This document shows, piece after piece, positions 1-12,531 of a DNA stretch of 64,000 bases. The notes below the pieces were generated by a model. The model saw only the letters and a program-made list of their open reading frames with translations, had not been told where the DNA came from and ran no database searches. The position numbers and the translations under genes were made by a program. Where the stretch lies: positions 15,478,996 through 15,542,995 of the forward strand of contig NC_080055.1 in assembly GCF_026212465.1 (NCBI RefSeq), in the 5' to 3' direction. Source of the DNA: Amaranthus tricolor. Taxonomy: Eukaryota; Streptophyta; Magnoliopsida; Caryophyllales; Amaranthaceae. Positions within the stretch are counted from its first letter, which is position 1. Every line of letters begins with the position of its first letter.

Positions 1-138
1 AATTTTGAGTTAGGGAGAGATAAAGTTATACTAATTTTATAAGATAAAGTTATAAGCATTGGTTAAATATGTTTGTTATAAACAAGTATATATGTTCTAA
101 TATATTTCTATTCATACTCTTTCAGGTACTGATATACG

Positions 139-3100
139 ATGCATTTACTCAGAGACGAAATTGTCCCCGAGATTGAGACCTCGGATAATGAGCATTGTAG
201 TTATGACAGCGAAGAGGACCAAATTGTGATATGCGAGCGTATGGCTGAAGACGCTCCACCGATTGACAATGATTTTGAGACTGAAGACGCCTCACCAATG
301 GATGCTCCCACTACCAGTAAGAAAAGAAAAGGGCGAGGTCCTACGAAAAACCTCAAAGTCACAGAACCCATGCATTTGGAATACAATGCATTGGGTCAAC
401 CCTGCGGAAATGGCGAAGGCAATATGCAAAACAAGTGGGTCTATGTATCCGCAAGCTTTCCACATTGCACGCATGGAACGAGGTTCCAGAGGGTTTGAAG
501 AACTCTCTATGGAATGATACTGTGGTAAGCTACTTTACTATTTTTACTCATTTAGTTTCATTTTAAAATTAATTTGATTGACAGTAATAAATATAAATTT
601 TTTTTATAGAATCTTTTCCACATCGAGAGCGATGAGGACAAGAAGAATGTGTTTCTTTCAGCTATTGCTGAAAGATTCGGAGATTTCAAATCCAGGCTAG
701 TAACTGGCTGGATTACGAAGAGGCGTGCCCGTACGACCAAAAAGTTGAAAACGGGAAACGAAGGTGGAGAGCAATCACCTTCGAAGATGCCCTACGAAAT
801 ATTGGGTCACATATCGAAGAAGGATTGGGAGGCCTTTGTTGCCAAAAGAACAACTCCCATAGAAGTTGTAAGTATTTCATATTATATTATAGTTTAACAA
901 TTTGAATTTACTTCTTTTGATTCAGTCATTAAACTAATACATGACATTCGATTTCTATTGATTAATTAGGAAAAGCGTGGTAAAGCTTCTGATTCTGCAA
1001 GCAAAAGGAAGTTTTACCATCGCTTGGGCTAGAAAACGTACGATGAGGTCCGAAAAGAGTGGGTGGATGCGGGTTTATACCCCAATCAAAGTTCATCCAA
1101 GCCCTCATCTACGACTACCTCCGCATCCGTGAATAGTCCTGCTGGAGATCGGGTGCGTGATTGGTATTGCGGGCTTCATTCCCGAGATGCAAGTGGTAAA
1201 TTTACCATTAATGATCCGGGAACGAAGAAGGTTGCTGATGCTGTGGTGAGTTTTGAAATTATTAAGTATGTTCTTGATTTGTTTTGTATTCTTTGGCTTT
1301 GATGTACTTATACTAATTGCTATATATGTCACTTTTTATTTGAACAGATGGGCTGGAAGGAAAAAGAAGCTACGGGGGAGTTCACCCCAAGAGGCAATGT
1401 TGACGCATTGCATATGGTCTTAGGGAAAGACCATAGTGGGCGGGTAGTCGGAAAAGGAGGCGTCCGCGTGGGGTTATAGAAGGCATTCGGCAAAGAGTGT
1501 GTTGCTACTCAATCCCGAACGGCGCTGCGGGATGAAGTAGCAACCCTTCGAGCGGAGATTACGAAGGACGTTCTTGCCAAGTTGGCCGCCGTGTTGCAGA
1601 AGATGGGAGCACCCATTGTTGACTTGGCAAACCTGATTGTCGAGGATCAGGAAAGTCAACATGGGGATCCTAACGCTTCGGTCGAGCCAACACACGAGCC
1701 CATTACCCCCGTAGCACCCCAGCTCATTACTAATACCCCTGAAGGGGAAAACCCCACACCGGAGAACATAAACTCCGTTGCTCAAAATCCGGAGCCAACT
1801 CCAGAGCCAGTGCTACAGGTACATAGTTTTTAAATATATAAGCACTTATTAATTTAAACTACAACGCGTTTTAATATTTTATTATGATGCTTATTATACT
1901 AAACGACACAATTTTCAGGAGGCGACTCCTTGTTCTCTTTTGCGGCCTTAGTTGGGTGTTGCTAGTGATGGAGACCTAACTGTGGTTGCATATGGTGTGG
2001 CCCAGCCAAACAAAGAGGGCCAAACAGTGCCTTCAACGCCTGTTACAAGTGGCCACATCAGTGTGGCCGTGGAAAATATTATAAAGGGGTTTGAAGATTT
2101 CTCACTCCCGGTTCCAATGCCAGCATGGAGCCTTGAGAAACTCTCACACGCTCTAGGTAGTTTCATCCCATGGCCATATGCTTGGGTCCAATTCACTAAC
2201 AAGGTAAGAATCATTTGTACCTTTTTTATTATTTTTTTAATTGCATGCTCACACTAATTTAATTGTATAAATTGAAATAGCAAAAGAGTCCAAAGGGATC
2301 TTGGAGAGAGGTCGGTTCCTCAGCAAAGGTGTCCACTGGGTCATAGTTGATGCCAAGCACTCCAATTTTGACTAATGAGGAACTAAAAGATCTCTCTCAA
2401 GATTGCAAATGGCTGCATTATTATGCATCTCGCATAAGTGAGGAGGACCTACTCATTCTGAACCTGCTGAAGGAGCAATACTGCTTTTTAGAGAGCCCGT
2501 TTGTAATTATTGGTCCTAGTGACATCGGGCAATTTTTGAGAGCAGAGATGCTGAACGTAGCTCTTTTCCATGTCTACATGAGGTGATGTTCATTATCTTA
2601 CAAGTTAGGCATTGTTGTTGAATTGTTTTAATAACCGAATTACTAAAAAAATTTTCTTATTTGTGAGTTTAGTGCGGCTTACGAGGAGCTAAATTCTTGC
2701 GAACCTTCAATAAAAATTGGATGGTTTTGTCCTGAGTCGATTTCGGGTAGTAAATGTGTAAATGATCCAGATGACGTCAGAGCATACATTCAGACTGCTT
2801 TGACTAATTCCCTTGTATCTAAACACACGTTCATTCTGGCTCCATATATGGAAGAGTAAGTTTTATTTTTGAAATTGAACTTATCTTTTGATTTTTAAAG
2901 TCACCTAATCTCTAATTTGTTGATTTTAAATTTGCGTTTGTAGTTTGCATTGGATACTTTTGGTCATATGTCCTTTAATGAACACTGTGCACGTCTTTGA
3001 CTAATTACAAAAACCTCAAAGGCCGCCTCGCAACACAAAATTCAAAGCGTTGTTGAATGCGTACGTAATATTAATTATTTTACCAATTTGATTTAATTAA

Positions 3101-3221
3101 GTGTTATATAGATATATAAATAGTATTACTATTCCCATGCGTTTCAACACAATGAAAAAAGTGCGTGGACAAATGGGATCTACATCCAGAGCCACATTTT
3201 CAAAATGGACAGCAATAAAGG
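139..3221 (+). pseudogene. CACTA (En/Spm)-like transposon gene remnant, Transposase_24-type plus Ulp1-like region
   Basis: A decayed multi-exon gene. Exon 1 (from 139) has an acidic N-terminus and then a KKRKGRGPTK...LGQPCGNGEG segment typical of plant Ptta/En/Spm (Transposase_24) proteins. The frame then shifts near 415-422, where the third frame gives AWNEVPEGLKNSLW before a GTAAGC donor near 523. Further exons by splice signals: about 610-866 (FGDFKSRL, WEAFVAKRTTP), 970-1242, 1348-1817, 1919-2202, 2281-2582, 2673-2855, 2944-3060 and about 3138-3221. The 2944 exon reads LHWILLVICP...VHVFD, the His and Asp boxes of C48/Ulp1-like peptidases carried by CACTA elements. In-frame stops occur near 1030, 1477, 1948 and 3000. 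The Cys box is not present: the gene ends at a GTACAC donor where the tandem array begins. Not functional. Family call fairly firm, exon limits approximate. Confidence 0.72.
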
Positions 3222-3231
3222 TACACAAATT

Positions 3232-5692
3232 CGATTTTATGCGTTTTTAACCGTTTTTGGCACATTCGCGCGTAAAGTAGCTCAAACTTGGTTTGTTTTG
3301 CACGAAACTTGGCACACAACAATATTTGGTATATATTATTGTGTTGAAGTTGTTAGAATTGAAAATCGTAGTCATATGCTAGAAATTACGTGTTAAGTTG
3401 CGATTTTATGCGTTTTTAACCGTTTTTTGCACTTTCGCGCGTAAAGTAGCTCAAACTTGATTTTGATGCGAAACCGAGCTGATTAAGGCCTTGGATATGC
3501 AAGGATTAATGTTGTGCGGAAGCTTTGATTAATGACACACACAAAAACTACAAATGATCATGAAAAGAACACGAAACAACCACAAACACTTAGACAATTC
3601 TGATCTAGCAAACTGTCGAGAAGCCCTCCTTCAGCTCAGCTTCTAGGAGTCTACGGGGATTGTTAGAATGGTTTTAGGACCTTAATATCTAGATCAAAGT
3701 ACCAAGATTCCATTTCCACTTTAGCCTAGTTCCTGGATGCATAGGTTTAGTCTCCACGTGTCATGCAAGGTGGTCTGGTCACTCGTTTGCTGCTGTGTCG
3801 TGTGGTCTGTATGCAGCCTTGTGTGGGCTCCTTTGGTATCTTCATTTCATACAACCACATTTGTATCAGATTTGCATGAAACTTGGCACACAACACTCTT
3901 TGGTATATATTATTGTGTTGAAGTGGATAGAATTGAAAATCATAGTCATATGCTAGAAATTACGAGTTAAGTTGCGATTTTATGCGTTTTTAAGCGTTTT
4001 TGTCAATTTCGCGCGTAAAGTAGCTCAAACTTGGTTTGTTATGCACGAAACTTGGCACACAACACTATTTGGTATATATTATTGTGTTGAAGTGGTTAGA
4101 ATTGAAAATCATAGTCATATGCTAGAAATTACGTGTTAAGTTACGATTTTATGCGTTTTTAACCGTTTTTGGCACTTTCGCGCGTAAAGTAGCTCAAACT
4201 TGGTTTGTTTTGCACGAAACTTGGCACACAACACTATTTGGTATATATTATTGTGTTGAAGTTGTTAGAATTGAAAATCGTAGTCATATGCTAGAAATTA
4301 TGTGTTAAGTTGCGATTTTATGCGTTTTTAACCGTTTTTAACACTTTTGCGCATAAAGTAGCTCAAACTTGGTTTTGATGCGAAACCGGGGCTGATTAAG
4401 GCCTTGGTTATGCAAGGATTAATGTTGTGCGGAAGATTTTATTAATAACACAGACAAAAACTACAAATGATCATGAAAAGAACACGAAACAACCACAAAC
4501 ACTTAGACAATTCTGATCTAGCAAACTGTCGAGCAGCCCTCCTTCAGCTCAGCTTCTAGGAGTCCACGGGGATTGTTAGAATGGTTTTAGGACCTTGATA
4601 GCTAGATCCAAGTACCAAGATTCCATTTCCACTTTAGCCTAGTTCCTGGATGCATAGGTTTAGTCTCCACGTGTCGTGCAAGGTGGTCTGGTCACTCGTT
4701 TGCTGCTGTGTCGTGAGGTCTGTATGCAGCCTTGTGTGGGCTCCTTTGGTATCTTAATTTCATACAACCTCATTTGTATCAGATTTGCACGAAATTTGGC
4801 ACACAACAATCTTTGGTATATATTATTGTGTTGAAGTGGATAGAATTGAAAATCATAGTCATATGCTAGAAATTATGTGTTAAGTTGCGATTTTATGCGT
4901 TTTAAGCATTTTTGTCAATTTTGTGCGTAAATTAGCTCAAACTTAGTTTGTTATGCACGAAACTTGGCACACGACACTATTTGGTATATATTATTGTGTT
5001 GAAGTGGTTAGAATTGAAAATCATAGTCATATGCTAGAAATTACGTGTTAAGTTGCAATTTTTTGCGTTTTTAACCGTTTTTGGCACTTTCGCGCGTAAA
5101 ATAGCTCAAACTTGTTTTGTTTTGCACGAAACTTGGCACACAACACTATTTGGTATATATTATTCTGTTGAAGTTGTTAGAATTGAAAATCGTAGTCATA
5201 TGCTAGAAATTACGTGTTAAGTTGCGATTTTATGTGTTTTTAACCGTTTTTAACACTTTTGCGCATAAAGTAGCTCAAACTTGGTTTTGATGCAAAACCG
5301 GGGCTGATTAATGTCTTGGTTATGCAAGGATTAATGTTGTGAAGAAGCTTTTATTAATGACACAGACAAAAACTACAAATGATCATGAAAAGAACACGAA
5401 ACAACCGCAAATACTTAGACAATTCTGATCTAGCAAACTGTCGAGCAGCCCTTCTTCAGCTCAGCTACTAGGAGTCCACGGGGATTGTTAGAATGGTTTT
5501 AGGACCTTGATAGCTAGATCCAAGTACCAAGATTCCATTTCCACTTTAGCCTAGGTCCTAGATGCATAGGTTTAGTCTCCACGTGTCGTGCAAGGTGGTC
5601 TGGCCACTAGTTCGCTGCTGTGTCGTGAGGTCTGTATGCAGCCTTGTGTGGGCTCCTTTGGTATCTTCATTTCATACAACCACATTTGTATC
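3232..5692. repeat. 169-bp tandem repeat with 912-bp higher-order period
   Basis: The monomer begins CGATTTTATGCGTTTTTAAC, passes a CGCGCGTAAAGTAGCTCAAAC box and ends in AGAAATTACGTGTTAAGTTG. Monomer starts at 3232, 3401, 3975, 4144, 4313, 4888, 5056 and 5225 are 168-169 bp apart inside blocks. Between blocks lies a spacer of about 420 bp beginning TTTTGATGC at 3461, 4373 and 5285, exactly 912 bp apart twice. The spacer holds GATCTAGCAAACTGTCGAG and CTCCACGTGTCGTGCAAGG. There are about 2.7 higher-order copies, the last cut near 5692. Short ORFs here recur once per repeat and are not genes. Confidence 0.93.
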
Positions 5693-8149
5693 AAATATGA
5701 GGGGAGGCTTGTAGTTTTTGATAAAAAACTGAAGCTTGTTGGTCCTTATGGTAGCAAACAACCAAAAATGGTATTTCACTTGTAACCAATACTTAGTTTT
5801 TCTATGTCTTTGTCATTGCTTGAAGAATTGAATTGGAACAAATCTTGTTTTTAGGAGTGTTAGCACATTAATGGACCTCCTGAATCAGTAAAAAAATATT
5901 TTCTCATTTGTCAAATGAGCAATTATTTTTTGCTTATTTGATACTCTATGTGATTTGGATGAAAATTACACAATTACCTTTTTTTTGCTTGATTTTAGGA
6001 ACAATCAGATCCAATTCATACAAAAAAGAAGAAATTGAACAAGATCCGAAGAAGTTATTTATATGACTTTTCTGGAGACTTATATTAATTTGCTCATTTG
6101 TTATTTTTTACTTAATTTCTAAAGTTGTAGTGTTTTTTTATTTTTATAGAAATGCCTTATTGAGCTTGCAACAGCATCTACAAATCTATTCTTGGCATAC
6201 ATTGATTTTAGTGAAAAACATGAAACTGCTGTTAAGTATTTTCCAAACAATGAGAAGATTCAAAAGCTGAAGGAAGACGCAATGATTGTTTGTGATGAGC
6301 AGAAGATAAGCTCTAAAGCTTTCACTGAAGATATTCTTCTCTCATTTATCCAAGATGAACAGTATTGGCATGATCCAGTTGTAATTGAAGCTTGGGATAG
6401 GTTTTCAAAGATTTCAAGCAATGACAATCATGCTGAATCTACAACTAATGCTAGGGTTCATCTTCTGATTGAATCAAAACCAATTGATGTTACTAAGGTT
6501 GCTGCTGAATGTGTTCACATAGAAAGTGGTATAACTGATGTTGAAGCTCCATCTGTTATCATACAGCCTAAGGTTGCTGAACATGTGTTTAAAAATATTT
6601 GAGAGTCAAGTATGAGATATATTTTAAGAAGTTCAGTTGCCAAAGGATGTGGAACTCCTTCATTCAGCTTAGGAATCTTTTCTCAAGAAACTGATTCTCA
6701 GGAGAAGTCCCCTGGCACTGTACCTACTGATGAACCTGCAGTTGCTCCTGTCAATGCACAAGTTGGTGCTTCTAAATCAGCTGTTGCTGTTCTTGCTGAT
6801 GATGCTGATGCTGTGAATGCTCAAGAAGATCCAATTGCGCTTAAGAGAAAAGGAGATGCTGAAAATCAGAGTTGTATTTTAAAGAAGCGTAAAGTGCAAC
6901 CATCGTTGCAGATAAGATCTCCTTTTAAGTCTCGGATTATCAACATATATACACCATTAACAGCAGTTCAAAAAGGTGTTATGGATTCATTTTTTCATGA
7001 GAAGAAAAATCGTTTGTAAGTATTTATTCAATTTTTTTAGTTCTAGAAATTTTGGCAACTGACTTTATTTTTCTTTCTTATAACAAGTCTAGCTCTATAT
7101 TCTCACTTTACATATCTATGATTAAAATTATTTTAACTTCCCTAAATCTTATATGAAGTGATGTAGGGTTTTAATGCGAGGGTGAGCCTGATACTGAACT
7201 AAAGTTATTTCAACTTGAAATGCTAAAAACTCAAAGCAAAATTCATGGTGATATCATTAATGCATGGTCCACTGTTCTAAATTTTAATGAGCAATATAGA
7301 GATATCAATTCTAGTGGACGTTTCTTTTTTGGTCTAAATGCAGTTGTAAGTTCAACTCGTTCATTTTATTTTGTTTTATTTTGTTCATGTTCACTTTGTT
7401 CATTTCATATAATTTTTTTATATTTGAATGTAGATGTTGTTTTGTATTTGAAAAAAACTATTATTAGTTCTTTGCTCATTTGTCAAATGAGCAAACTATT
7501 CAATGCTCATTTGTCAAATATTCACTTGCTCATTTGTAGAAAAAATTTCAATTTACTGATTTTATATGACTTTTCTCATTTCATATTCACTTTACTCATT
7601 TGTTATTTACTCTTTTCATTTATATTCATCTTATTTATGTATTTTTCTTTATGTATTTTCTTAGGATTGCCTTTTTCAATACGAAAGTGATCATGCTCAA
7701 GAAAGGAATAAAATGTTTTGTGAGGTTATGGAGTTGGAATTCAGCAAAACAATCATCCCAAAAAAAGATATTGAGCTTTTCTTTTTCCCAGTATTTGAAA
7801 AGGATCATTATTATCTGATAAGTTTTAACACCACCACAGACTGTGGTACAATTGAGGTTGTTAATTATAATGAAGGTCCTAGAGAAAATAAGAAATTTCT
7901 TAAAAATCTGGTATGTCTTCTGCCACTTCTTCTTCATCATCAATATCTAAAATCAGATTCTGAAATTAGTTTCTGGAATCAGATTCTTATTTTAACTTAT
8001 TTATTCATTTTCAGAAAAGTGCCTTTTCGTATTTCATGAATGGTGAAGGAAGTATACAAAGTGTTATTTTGTCAAAACAGATCAAGTCTATGGAGTCTGT
8101 TGTGGTTGATTTACCTTGGAAGTCTTTAGATGATCATCATTTGCATATG
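5690..8149 (+). pseudogene. Ulp1-like (C48) cysteine protease gene of MULE type, 5' part
   Basis: First half of a multi-exon gene interrupted by a Tekay retrotransposon. Exons inferred from splice signals: about 5690-5780, 5999-6090, 6150-7018, 7170-7345, 7664-7911 and 8014-8149. Landmarks are PSFSLGIF (6655), RSPFKSR (6920), KIHGDIINAWSTVLN (7239), then IELFFFPV...EKDHYYLI (7773-7818), which carries the candidate catalytic His, and IEVVNY with an Asp/Asn-type position. These are typical of the SUMO-protease-like proteins carried by plant MULEs. A TGA at 6600 breaks the long third exon in frame. The Cys box expected just before the HMET motif is not visible. The rest of the gene lies at 18484-18880. 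Palindromes with GCTCATTTG arms sit in the introns. Confidence 0.72.
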
Positions 8150-10726
8150 AAAATATAAATTCCGGTTCACTCTTTGGACTCCAGAGAAGACTTTCCTCTA
8201 GGACCGTCAACGTTCCGTCGATAAAGAAATATAGATAAAACAGAAAGCAGTACCAACGTGAAAGATAATAAGTCGGCGGAATCTCTTACGTACAACTCGA
8301 GAGCCTAAAGGCCTCTAAACAAACTATTTGATATAAGCGGAAGCGAAAAGAAAACTACACTATCTCCTGTTATTCAAGTATAGAGTTTCTTTCTACTCAT
8401 AATCTATTACAAAAAGGATAACATCATGCTCTTGATGATTACGGGTTCTAAGTTGAGACCTCACTCCAGACCCCACCTGCAATCAACCTACTAGTCGTCG
8501 TATGACAACATACAGTCGGTTCCATAGAAACAAACCAATACACGTCAGAGACTTCGTACAAATATCAATCAGGTTGAATACAAGAAAAATGTTCATCCTA
8601 GCATGCATAGGCTCTAACACAATTATTATTAATTAATCCCAACTTGTAACGTTGCCCGTCCTGTTCGGGTTGTTCAAGTATAAACCATTCATTATTAGAT
8701 AATTCCAACTTGTAATGTTGTCCGTCCTGTTCGGGTCGTTCAAGTATAAGTTAAAATATTTTTGGAGGATTACATTTGGGAGAGCTAATCCACAGGCAAC
8801 CACCCACCTAAGACGTTGCCCGTCCTGTTCTGGTCCCCAAAGGCTAAAGTATGCATACCCCCATGGTGACCGTAATGATCCAAAACTGCCATGGGAACAA
8901 ATAATTATAATAATCCAAACCAAACTCTAACCCCTTTGGGTAACATAACCAAACGTCAACCCCTTTGCGTGACAAACACACAAATTCTCAATTTCCAATT
9001 AATTTCCTTCAAATTATTTGAGGTGTCTAATCCCTATGTGATTTACAAAGCCTCGATTAGAAATGAAACAACACTACTTGCACAACCACATAAACCGTAT
9101 GGACCAAGCGTGTACCTTTAAGCGCTGCAAACAACAATATTCAAGCACGATCGAAATTTTTCCCTCTTATGAATCGAGGTCCTAAATAACACACACACAA
9201 AACGATCACGTATTAGGACGTGTTTACACATTTAATCCACTCCATACGCTAAAATATCACTAAGACGTGATAATTTTTAATTGTTTACATCCAATTCCCA
9301 AAGGTTCCAAATTTCACATTCTGACCAGTAAATTTGAGGGCCATTTCGGACAGCTTAGAAAATTCAAATGAAAAATCCGACTTCGCCATTGCGTTCGGAA
9401 CACGTCAATTACCTTGGGTACCAGATTTCGTAATTTCTAACATCCATTTTCTATTTTTAATTATTTTAAGCGTTTAATGAGTTTTTAACGCAACGATGCA
9501 TAAAGCAACGGAAAACAACTAATGTTTCCAGGTCCGCACCTTTAACGAGGCAGATCAGCTGCTGCCCGAATAAATATACATTTTTTTTAATTCATCATTA
9601 TTATTATTTTATACATACATTATCAACCCCTTTCTCTTTTAAATCTCATAACCAAAATAATTCTAGCAAGGTCACATTCACAAAATCCTTCAAGAGACTT
9701 GAAATTTCATAAATTATGATAACTAAATTAAATACTTAATTCTCTTAACAAATTAATATTTATAGAGAATTACAAAACTAAATCACTCTTTTAAATCAAG
9801 ACACACATATATATAAATATGACACAATCCTTGAAGTAAATCAAATTTTGCTAAAGGATTATTAAACCTTTGGATGACTACATAACTTAATCCATACCAA
9901 CTTAATTTCTACTAACAAATTGAAATTTAGTTAGAGAAATTTAAACCATAAAAGAAATTATTTGAATATCAACAAAACTCAATTCTTATAACAAATTTAA
10001 ACTTTGTTAAAGAATATAAATCAAGAACATAACTTAATCCTTTTAACAAAATTAAGGTTTATTAAAGGATTGTTAAAGAAAATTACATAAAAATATACTC
10101 AATCCTCCTCAAAGTCATAGAATATCATCATACATAAAATGTAATTCATCTTGGAAAACCTTGTATATAAAATCTATAACTAGCAATTCAATTAAACTTT
10201 ACCCCTTTGATCACAAGATTAAATGGAAGAACAAGAGAACACAATTTTTTTTTTCTTGAAATGTCGAATCACAAGCCCAAAGGAGAGAATTTTTTTCTGA
10301 TTTTTTTGTTCACATGGAAGCTTAGAAGGGTGAAGAACTCAAATGGTTTTCACAAGGATTAATAGGCAATTAAGGGATGAGCTTAATGTGCCATAATACA
10401 CACTTATGAGCGGAGCTACAAGACTCCTCCCATTCCTTCACACAACCGGCCACCCTTCCCCTCCCCTATTCTTTTATTTTTTTTAATTAATTAATTAATT
10501 AATTATATAATTGTCTATTTTGTTTTTTTTAAAAGCAGAAAAGAAATATTACGCAATAATAACGTATGCGATAAAACGCGTTACCGTTAAATTAAACTTA
10601 CTTCGTTTCTTATAATTAACCATGTAATATAATATAATTCAATATTACTTATTTATTTTATTTTGTTATACTTTATTTTATTATATTTTATTTATTTTTA
10701 AACCCGATAAATTACGGGGTGTTACA
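8148..10726 (-). repeat. 3' LTR of Tekay element 1
   Basis: About 2.58 kb, matching 15960-18483 over its length; starts TGTAACACCCCG on the minus strand. Near 8640-8840 it has three copies of a GTTGCCCGTCCTGTTCGGGT motif, two of them 67 bp apart. A (TTAA)n stretch lies at 10480-10505. Confidence 0.9.
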
Positions 10727-10905
10727 GACTACCCCCTTAAAAGAAGTTACGTCCTCGTAACTTGCATGGCAACGGAAAACGCAGAACACACATGTTATCA
10801 TAACACAACACTTGCATAACAAAACTACCAACCAAAAGATTTAACATAACTCGCGCGAAATTCCTATCGCCCTCTACCCCCCTTAAGAAGTTACGTCCCC
10901 GTAAC
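10727..10905 (-). other. Polypurine tract of Tekay 1, present twice
   Basis: On the minus strand TTAAGGGGGTAGTC abuts the 3' LTR. A near-copy of the block (CTACCCCC-TTAA-GAAGTTACGTCC on the plus strand) recurs about 145 bp away at 10873-10903. Confidence 0.6.
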
Positions 10906-11250
10906 GCTACTAACCTGAAAAAGATAAGGGTACTTTTCTCGCATAGCGTCTTCCGTTTCCCATGTAGCCGCTTCATGCTCATGATTTGACCACAGAACCT
11001 TTACCATAGATATATCCTTCCGTCGTGTACTACGGACCTTCGTGTCCAAGATTCTAACTGGTTTCTCAGAGTAAGACAAGGATGTGTCCAAATCTAAAGG
11101 TTCGGGATCTAAGACACGAGAGGCTGCGGCATGATATCGCTTTAACTGAGACACATGAAATACATCATGTACTTTTTCCAAGGAGTTTGGAAGGGCTAGC
11201 CGATAAGCCACCTTACCCACACGTTCCAAAATTTAATATGGCCCTATGAA
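10891..11250 (-). pseudogene. Tekay 1 integrase tail and chromodomain
   Basis: C-terminal end of the polyprotein. It contains the AYRLALP...VHDVFHVSQL motif of gypsy integrase tails, then a chromodomain-like segment (VKVLWSNHEHEAATWETE...YPYLF), which in chromoviruses is thought to direct integration to particular chromatin. Two in-frame stops just upstream (about 11233 and 11248) separate it from the integrase core in the same frame. Confidence 0.85.
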
Positions 11251-12531
11251 TCAAGGGCTCAACTTTCCACGAGCACCAAAATGTACTACTCCGCGCATAG
11301 GTGATACGCGTAGTAATACCTGTTCTCCCACGGTGAACTCTTCTGCTCGTCGCTTTAAATCAGCGTAAGACTTTTGACGATCCTGCGCCGCTTTCAAGCG
11401 ATCCCTTATAAACTTCACCTTTTTAGTAATCATAAATAACAACTCAGGTCCCAAGGTCACCACTTCAGTGAAATCATCCCAGTAAACCGGATTACGACAA
11501 CGACGTCCATACAAAGCCTCGAATGGAGCCATCTGTATAGATGCCTGATAACTGTTATTGTAAGAAAATTCGACCAGATCCAAGTGTTCGTCCCACGACC
11601 CTTGCCATTCCATGGCAATAGCACGCAACATATCCTCTAATATCTGATTTGTCCGCTCTGTTTGCCCATCCGTCTGCGGATGAAACGATGTACTATAAAG
11701 CAGCGTAGTACCCATTGCCTGTTGCAAGGTTTGCCAGAATTGTGACAAATACCATGTATCTCTATCGGACGCAATAGTACGGAGCACACCATGAAATCGC
11801 ACGACATACTTAATGTAAGCTCGAGCTAACTGTTCCATCTCCCAACGACAATTCATAGGGATGAAACGGGCTGACTTAGTCAAACGGTCCACTATGACCC
11901 ATAATGCATCATTTCCAGCCTTCGTTTGGGGTAAACCCACAACAAAATCCATAGAGATATCATCCCACTTCCATACCGGTATCTCTAAAGGTTGTAGTAA
12001 ACCTCCTAGTCTTTTATGCTGACTTTTAACCTTTTGACTAGTCAAACAGCGTGAGACATAATCCGCAATATCCTTCTTCATCCCAAACAACCAAAACGTT
12101 AACTTAAGGTCTTGATACATTTTATCACCGCTCAAATGAACTGAAAATTTCGTACAATGGGCCTCATCCAAGATACGGTCCTTCAAAGATTCCTCCCCTG
12201 TTGGTAAACACCAGCGACCCTTGAACCTCAAGCTTCCATCTTCCTGAATAAAGAATCCCTCCGCTTTTCCTTCCCGTGCCTGTTCCTTTAACTTCAAAAG
12301 TTTCGGGTCTTTATCCTGTGAGTTTAAAATTTCCTCAAAGAACGAAGGTCGAATAGCCAAGGCATTCAGACACTCTTGTAACTCACCTTTACGTACCATT
12401 TCCAAATTTAATCTGGCAAAATCCCGATGCAACTCTTCAACTCCATCTAAGGCAAACAGCGAGGAATTAGACTTCCTACTCAACGCATCGCCTACCAAGT
12501 TCGCTCGTCCCTCATGATATATGAACTCCAA
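11251..12531 (-). pseudogene. Tekay 1 RNase H end, zinc-binding domain and integrase core
   Basis: Starts with [18 protein letters not shown], the end of the gypsy RNase H region, then an HHCC-type zinc finger in which the last pair reads CLTSQ rather than the usual CxxC, so one zinc ligand is replaced by Ser. The integrase core follows: MDFVVGLP (first Asp), ASDRD (second Asp) and TDGQTERTNQ (Glu), then YNNSYQASIQMAPFEALYGR. It is shifted in frame from the upstream RNase H near 12500-12530, and a stop lies at the downstream end near 11248. Confidence 0.9.

Noticed and set aside
3205..3970. Similar ORFs in the 169-bp tandem array
   Set aside because: They recur with the repeat unit and are broken in other copies; no protein family resemblance.
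3232..5692. CRISPR-like array
   Set aside because: Monomers are 169 bp with no unique short spacers, and the DNA is plant nuclear.
7346..7690. Extension of the Ulp1-like exon past 7345 as one long ORF
   Set aside because: A GTAAGT donor follows the conserved FFFGLNAV segment and the rest is hydrophobic low-complexity intron-like sequence.
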